A stretch of 64,000 nt of DNA from Antedon mediterranea (Eukaryota; Echinodermata; Crinoidea; Comatulida; Antedonidae), in contig NC_092674.1 in the NCBI RefSeq assembly GCF_964355755.1, positions 4,159,001-4,223,000 of the forward strand, written 5' to 3'. Under the pieces are notes generated by a model, which had not been told where the DNA came from, ran no database searches, and saw only the letters and a program-made list of their open reading frames with translations. Below, piece after piece: positions 38,801 through 47,800 of this stretch. The stretch's first letter is position 1. Each line of letters starts with the position of its first letter. The position numbers were made by a program, and so were the translations under genes.

Positions 38801-41800
38801 GAAAGTGTCCTTTAATAAGGGTGTTCTCTGTTAATAGGGGTATCCAAAACTAGTGTATTTCCAGAATGCAATCCCCTGCATTGTTATAATAAGACCCTAC
38901 ATTTGTTCGAATTTTAGTAGGAGGACTTGAGAAACAAAACCTATTTAGTCTAAATTAATATTGATTGCTGCCAATTTGTAATTTTAGTTATAGTAATTTT
39001 AAAATGTGGACAATTTATTTAGAAATATCTTTTTACAGACCTCCAACTCCTGATATTCTTTTTCATTTCAGATCCAACTGCTCCAAAGCTGGGGCAGTGT
39101 CCAGACAATATCAATGTTGTTGCAAATCGCAATGAAACAACAGCTGAAGCATTATGGGTGATTCCAGACAGCTTTGATGAAAACGGTGAAAGGTTAAATG
39201 TCACATCTTCAAAGCCAAATGGAGAACGCCTCTCTGAAGGGAACCACACAATCGTTTTGTCTGCTACCGACTCCAAAGGCAAAAACTCATCTTGCCGCTT
39301 CATTGTTGAAGTAACAGGTAAGTAAAAACATTCTCCATTTTCCCGTGGTAAATATTGAGGGGGGAAAAACGAACACATTTTTAAAAAGATAAATTTAAAA
39401 GTAAATTGTGGCGATAATTTTCACAAACAAAATATTCATTAGGGAAAAAAAGTTATTATTACATATAGTATTCTCTAGATTTACCTCTGTTTTTGTGTAG
39501 AATATTATAGAAAGCCCAAGGCCACAAACAACATGAAAGTGTCCAACAATTCATAAATCTTTGTCTACACTATCAAATTTTATGTGACAAAAAAATGATG
39601 ACATGATGATGTCCTATCATATTTGGGCATATCACTACTATATTTAGGCATATCACTACCATATTTGGGCACATCACACTTTTTATTGTTCAAAACTAGT
39701 TTGATAGTGTAGATGGAGTTTAGATCATTTTACACAAACTAACTATATTATTGTAATTTCTTTGTAGTTCACAGGTGCCCAGAACATCCTCCGTTTGAAC
39801 ATGGCCTCATGATTGGTCAGTGTAACAATCATTATGGGACATCATGTCAGTTTGCCTGTGAGACCGGTTTCCTTCTAACAGGTTCCAGAATCAGGACTTG
39901 TGAACTCTTTGATGGAAATAACAACATATTTGATTGGACGGGAGACATGCCTGGATGTGGAGGTATTCTTTTTTTATTTCATACATTGCTATTTACATGA
40001 TAGGTAAACTATTTTATAATTTATCGTGCTTATAAACTAAGTCTCATTTGAGACTTAGGGAGTGGAGGTGAAAGAGTCATAAGCTACACCCCTTGCACTA
40101 GGTCAGGATTGAACCTTGGACCACCAAGCTACAGCTCCACTACAATATTGCTCATATATTAGAAAAATAAGTCACTCTTGTATTCTCCTTGAAATTGTAG
40201 ACTGGATTTGAATCTTATTTTTTATTTAGCGAATTTGTGTCCGATGTTCCCCTCCCCTGAAAATGGACTAATCCAAGGATGTGATGCAAGCCAACCACAA
40301 CCATACCAGACACAATGTCAGGTGCAATGCTCAGAGGGTTACAGACAGACATCTGGAGACAACCTACGAGTGTGTCTCGATAATGGCACCTGGGATGGAA
40401 TACCCTTAGACTGTCAAGGTACTGTACAGCTCTGTCTACACTATCAAACTAGATGGACAAAAAATTAACTAAATATGGTAGTGATATGCTTAAATATAGT
40501 AGTGATATGACATCATCATGTCCATATATGGACACATCATATTTTTTTTTCACTTAAAGTTTAATAGTGTAGACAGACCTTAAGATAATGTCATGGCATT
40601 TTGTGTTTCTAGATAGGCTTAAGAAATCCCTACATTACAGTTTACAAGAAATAACTTTATATTGTAAAATCTTTCCTGAAATTTTACTGTAGGTGTGGCT
40701 TGCCCAGGAGTTTCGATTGAAGGAGTTTCAGTATACCCGCCAAGTTGTTCAAATGGAGCAGTCTACCGGGATGAATGTCATTTTGGATGCAACCAAGGAT
40801 ATGCTTTGAGAGGTGCACTCTCACAATATTGCTCAGCAAGCGGCCAGTGGACCCAGAATGATAATGACACATTTTGTGAAGGTACAGTAAAGTGGTTGAG
40901 AAACTTTACAAGGATAATTGTTGTCATCATTTAGGTTCCTGGTTAAAGTGTTATTATTATTTAATAGTAGTGTCTTGTAGCTACTGGCGTAATGGCTATG
41001 AGTGCTCACTGGAGATTACCGATATTTACCAGCAAATCAAGGTGGACAGACTGGCTAGTACATAGGTGTTTTCAGTTATATGAGCATCTATCTATAGACA
41101 GACTGTATTAAAAATTATAAATTAGATATTAATAATTTTATACAAGTTCTTTTATAGTGCCAAATTCCAACAAATGGATCAGTGCTCATGGCACTGTGGA
41201 CTCAGATGTTACACTTTTCAACTACCTGCTTCTCCCCTAAGGGTCACCTCATGTCAGTGCAGCCACTTTAAGGCGCTCTCTCATCTGTCCAAAAACAAAT
41301 ATACGAATGTCCACTAATTAAAAACATGCAATTTTCCTTCTTTCAGATATAACACCTCCAGTTTTCACAGATTGTCCTGATGAATTGCCATTCCAGGCAG
41401 ATGAATGCCAGAGACAGGCTCTGGTAGACTTTTCAGACCCAAAGGCAGAAGATAATTCTGGCCAAGTTGTAGTATCAGCATTGACAATTTTGTTTGAAGG
41501 CCTACCCACTTATCTACCTGACGGTGAATTCAAGTTTAACTACATTGCTGAAGACGATGCAAGAAATATAGCAAGATGTTCATTTAAAGTTAAAGTTATT
41601 GGTAATATATACATATAAATAAATATATAAATCCAAAGGCAAATTACTGAATAAATGACAATGCTGTGGGTATCAGTGGCTGGATCTCAATGGAGATACA
41701 AATAAAATAAGCACTGAAAAAATGACAATGCTGTGGGTATCAGTGGCTGGATCTCAATGGAGATACAAAAAAAAATGAAAAGCTAATTCAAAATGATAAA

Positions 41801-44800
41801 GTAAACAATGTTTTGTAGACGGGAATATTTTATAGTCGCACATATGTTGCGAACTCCCATAATGGTCCTTTTGTGTCGTGGACATAAGTAATTGCGCTGT
41901 AATTGGCTGCTGGTGACACGATGGAACCCTTGATAAGGGAGAGAAGTGATGTTAAAAGGGTGTAACATCTAAGTCCACAGTGCTCTGATCTTCATGAAAT
42001 AGTGCTATATAAATGTCGCATTATATATTATATATTTCCTTCACTTGCATTAATGAAGGGCTAGTGTTGCCCGAAAGCTCTGCTAATTTTTCTGGCTGTT
42101 TTACTTTATCGTTTTGATTTAGCTTTTCACTTTTTTTTTGTATCTCTATTGAGAGCCACTGATACCCACAACATTGTCATTTTTTTCAGTTATTTGCCTT
42201 TGGATTTATTAAATATTTGTGTTACACTGCCATCAAATGGCGCTTATTCGAGGTTGACCTGTGCACAGAAGATGCACTGTGAGTTCTTTATAACTTTACA
42301 ATTACAATAGTTTGTTTTTTCATCTCCAATGTAATCCAATGTACAACCCAGCTAATCATTAAGAATGGAGTGGAGTTGTGGCTTGGTGGTTGTGATTCTT
42401 GGCTAACAATCCCAGGGTCCTGGGTTTAAGTCCTGTCATCCACTCTCAAAGACTTGTAATAAGACTTTGTTTATGTAGAACATTTTGTGTATATGTTTGA
42501 ACAGGATTGCCACCTTTAAGAAGAATAGTGATGAATTAATTATGGCCTAAATATATAAACAAAACAAAGAATAGTAACTTTGTGGCTAGGCTACATTCAT
42601 CAGTCACCCTGACCTGTGGTACTGTGGCTCACACTCTATTCTATCATCCTTCTTCACTCCACAGTGACCCAATGTCCAGATCTGCCAATCACCAACAGCT
42701 TAGACATCAACACCTCTTGTAACAATCTGTACGGCTCAATAGCTAAGTTCAGGTGTACAAGAGCGTACTCCACCCTAGAAGGACAGTCAAACGTAACGTG
42801 TCTCTCTACTGGGGAATGGAGTGATTCAACTCCACATTGTAACGGTAATACACATTTTCTGTTGTTAATTAATCTCTCATACATGATCTTAAGGCCAATT
42901 TACACAGATGAGCGGTTATGGTAATAATAATATAGAATCTGTTATCCCTTATGACCATTTACACAAAACGCGGAGTGGACGAGCGGTTGCTGCTCAGGAT
43001 AGGTAAAGATTCTACGTGGGACAAGCCACACAGCTTTCTGCTGTTACTGCTCGTATTTGTAAATTGGCCTTTAAGCCATATGAAATCAGAAGAAATTACA
43101 AGAGTTTGCAGTAAAACATTTTTAAAAAATGTACAGAAATATAAATATGAAATTTATAAAAATCAGTGAGATATAAGAAAAGTTACCTTTTATGATCACA
43201 ACCTAAGTATTGCTCACATTATCATTCAATTTTGATGTCTTTCTTTTACAGAGGTGATGTGTAATCCACTTCGTAATCAAGATTATGGTAAAGTAATGCC
43301 TTTTGTGTATCCATACTCATGCAGTGCACGACGTCACCCTGTAGGCAAACAATGTCACATTCGCTGCCCTTTTGGTTACCAGTCACGTGACGGGACAACG
43401 TCAGTCAGGTGTCTGCCAAATGGCCAATGGACTTCTCTTCCTGACAGTCTTTGTGTTGGTGAGTAATATAAGGTTGTTGGTTAAATTAAAAAGATTGGTT
43501 GTCAAATTAAAAAAAAAATTTTATTTTTAAATCGTTGCCATGACTACGATTCTTTTCAATCTTATTTTGGTGACCTACGACTCACTGTATTCATTGAATG
43601 TTCTAACGCTCTATCTACACTATCAAACTTTATTTGACAAAAAAATGTGATGTGCCCATGGACATGATGATGTCATATCACTACCTTATTTGGGCACATT
43701 ACACTTTTTTTGTCAACTAGTTTGATAGTGTAGACAGAAACTTTGGATTCAATGTGTGTGGTAAACAAATAAAACAAACAATCAAATGCTTTATTATTTC
43801 CACAAACAATATATCCTGCAACGGCGTAAGGTTTTACTCCATACAGTACACCGTTTTCAACCGCAAGGCATTGCCAATATTCCATATATTAATTGATTAA
43901 TTATTTTTCAGATATAACTCCTCCCAGATTCATCAGTTGTCCCTCTGCGATAACTAAATACCTTTCACCGAGAAAGTCAACCGTGAAGGTTACATGGAAT
44001 AAGCCAAGACCATTTGATACTTCAGGTAATTTAAGCTCTGAATTACAGGATGATGTATAGTTTGTTTGAGCAAGGCATGCTGAGCTCTGGAGATCAAAGT
44101 GGTTATCTGTGGCTGTGATACGATCAGTTCCACGCCGTGGAGAATATGTACATAGTACAGTACTGTTGGTATTTGTTGCAGCCAGACATAAGATCAAAGG
44201 ACTGTTACGGGTTCCTATCTTGGCAAGGCGAGCAGTCTTCTGTTGTTAGATTGCCTTGGTTTGAAGTACTGGTGTTTTTATTTCTCTTGACAATAACTTC
44301 ACGACCGTTATGCTGTGTTTATATTTTGAAATGAATTGAAATTAATTTCCACCTATATTGAGCTCTGTCTACACTGTCAAACTTTGTGTGACAAAAAATT
44401 GTCCGTGACCGTATATGGAAATCATGTCATATTGAGAATGTGCGCTACAGCTGATCTTTTAAATTATTTATTATTCCAGGTGTATTCAATCTAACTTCCC
44501 CTGATGTTGAGCAACCGTTACAACTTGGACCTGGTATAACACGGCTTAATTATGTTGCCACAGACGGTAGTGGAAATGAGGCTCATTGTATTTTTACCAT
44601 TACTGTAATAGGTAAGTATTTTGATAATTTTTGATATATGTTTTTTTTTATTCAATATTTCACTCAGAGGCTCCTCACAAGGCACAGCTTTAGTCTAGAG
44701 GAGCCTCTGCAACATTCAACAAATAAAAGCTTACCAACAGAAGGTGGAAATATATAACAACAAAATCTAAATAGTAAATCTTTATTATATGTTTCCATCA

Positions 44801-47800
44801 TTTAATATGCTCATCTAGACTTTAATGATGAGAGTAATGATCTAATTCTTTGTTATATAATTCAATAGATGCTCAAAAACCGACAGTTAAAGGCTGCCCT
44901 GAAGTTCAAGCTTTGAAGTCCGACACGCTTCCTATAGAGTTCAAGTGGCATCATTCGCCAGTGTTTGCCGATAACGTGAACGTGACGGACATTACGTACA
45001 GTAGGCAGAAAGGTGATCTTGTATACGAATGGGGCGAGTACAGCGTTGATATTACCGCTACCGATGACAACAACAACGCTGCTACTTGTACAATGCTAGT
45101 TGAAGCTGTTCCAAGTAAGAATCTTTTTTGTTATTAAGTCTCAAGTCCATCTTTCAAACATAAAGAAGCCTACGATTTACCACCACTATACACGATCTTT
45201 CTACCTTTATTCTATTGCCAACACCGTATAGTATTGTGAAGGCATGTGGCGCAGTGTGTTGGACGTTGGATTACTGATGGTGAGATCGTGGTTCGAATCC
45301 AGTTCTCGCTGCATTGCTTGTATCCACTTTACTTGCATTTACCTCTCTCCACCCATGTGTATAAATGAGTACCCAGTTAGATCAAGACACAACTTTGCAC
45401 TGATTATTAGCTCCAAAACATTACTGGCTTTGAGCATGATTATTCATGAAAAGCACCTAGAGGGGTCAGTGATCCATTAGGCGCTATATAAATATTGTTT
45501 ATTTTATTATTATTAAAAGGGCACTATAGAAATGTGGTATTAATAAAAAATAGTATGCACCCGTATTAAGACTATTCTTATTTCTAGTGTACACTTATGT
45601 CCTTGCAGTCGTTGCCAACATAGTTAAATTTTCTTTTATTATTAGCTGATCCTTGTAAAACTTTGGATGCTCCTAAGAATGGACAGATGAACTGTAAGGC
45701 ACACCACTGCACAGCGACCTGTAGGGACGGATACGTATTCCTCGATGGTCAAACTAGACACAAGTATAACTGTAATACGGTGCTAGGCCGTTGGAACCAT
45801 GGCAATCCAACCGATCCACAACCATTCGCAGCCAGCTGTTCAAAAGGTTTGTCAACAATGTCTCAGTAATATCCTAAAGCTCTGTCTATCAAACTAGTTT
45901 AACAAAAAAAGTGTGATGTACCCAAATATGGTAGTGATGTGCTTAAATATGGTAGTGATATGACATCATCATGTCCATATATGGGCACATCACTTTTTTG
46001 TCACATAAAGTTTGATAGTGTAGACAGAGCTTTAGCCTAGACTGCTGCCTCAACTAACTACTACTGCAGGGGTGGATCCAGGGGGTTGGTTCCCCTTTGA
46101 CAGCTAAAATGAAATTATGAACTACTCTTTGATATCTGTTTTTGACAGACTATTAATATAATACTATTAACGAAGGTGATATTATATATATTTTTTTTTA
46201 AATACTTTTTATTATTTTTTTTCCAGTTATACCTGGCAATGAGATTCGGTTGGAGCGCCAGGATGCATTGGTTTTTTCCCATCCTACTCCGATTGATTGC
46301 CGTAACACCTCTGCCAGTCGACAAACACAGATTCAAAATCTGTTAGACTCAAGCAAATTTATAGTAAGTTATAATTAATATGATACGGTAATGATACCTT
46401 TGTTTTTATTAAGGGCGTGTGGCGAATTATGTTGGACATACAACTACTAATCGTGAGATCGAGGTTCGAATCCAACTCTTGACGCATTGCTTGAATCCTT
46501 AGGCAAGATACTTTACTTACGTTTGCCTCTCTCCACCCAGGTGTATAGATGGGAACCCGGTTTGATCAAGACACAACTTTGCGCTGATTACTAGCTGCAT
46601 TATGGGAGTATGTTTCCATACATGTTTTATCCCAAAAAAAATGACTGGGGTAATAATGTTCAGCGCTTAGAGGTTTCACAACATTAGGTGCTATATAAAT
46701 CCAGGATATTATTATTATTATTAAAATGAAAATTATTCTTACACTAATAATTTTTTCAATTATCAGACATTTTGTCAAAGTCATGAAGATATTCAGTGTT
46801 CGTTTAAAGACATTTCGTCACTATGTGCGAACAACCGTGTCAAACGAACAACATTGGCAATACTCTCAAATGAAGTTGGGGTGATGTTTACCTATGTGGC
46901 CACAAGGTACTGTATTGGTGTCAGTTTTGTTGTTGTTTAAAGGTCTGTCTACACTATCAAACTTTATGTGACAAAAAAATGTGATATGCCCATATATGGA
47001 CATGATGATGTCATTTTTGTAAGATACCCTCTCCTATATAATGTAAGATATTATTTTTTTAATGCCCTCATTTTTCTTATTTATTTATTTATTTATTTTT
47101 TTATTTTAGTTCCAATGCAGATCTCTTGGACCAGATGTTAAGAGCCATCAACATTTCCATCAATGACCTTTGGCCTGAAAGTAAAGCTTATTTGGATATC
47201 AACGGAGACAGGGTTACTTTAGCTCCCTCCATATCAGAAAAGGGAACAGTTAGTTCAGTATGTCCGAAAGGTCAGAGTGCGGCCAATAAGAAGTGTGGTA
47301 AGTAGTTTATACTGTACTTTATTTGTAATAACACTTTTCAATATATTTACGTTATTATTGTAATGCTTTTAATATACGCTGTCAATACTATCAAACTAGA
47401 TAGACAACAAAAGTGTGATTTGCCCATATATGGACATGATGATGTCATATCACTACCATATTTAAGGATATCACTACCATATTTGGGCACATCTTTTGTA
47501 AGACTAGTTTGATAGTGCAGACAGAGCTTTAGTACTATAAAAAGTGCATTCACTGGCACTGTAAGATATTTTAACGGGAAAAAGAGGAGAAAGTTAGTCA
47601 AACTTTCTGAAGATTTGAAACTTGAAACTTTAGATTATGTCTTTATTGTTAATATCGTTTTATACTGTTCTTTCAGTGCAATGTTCACCAGGTACATTTT
47701 ATGATATACACTTTGAGAGGTGTCTCCCTTGCCAAGTGGGAACCTATCAGGATAAGGAAGGTCAACTAGCCTGTGTACCATGTCCAAGAGGGACAAGCAC

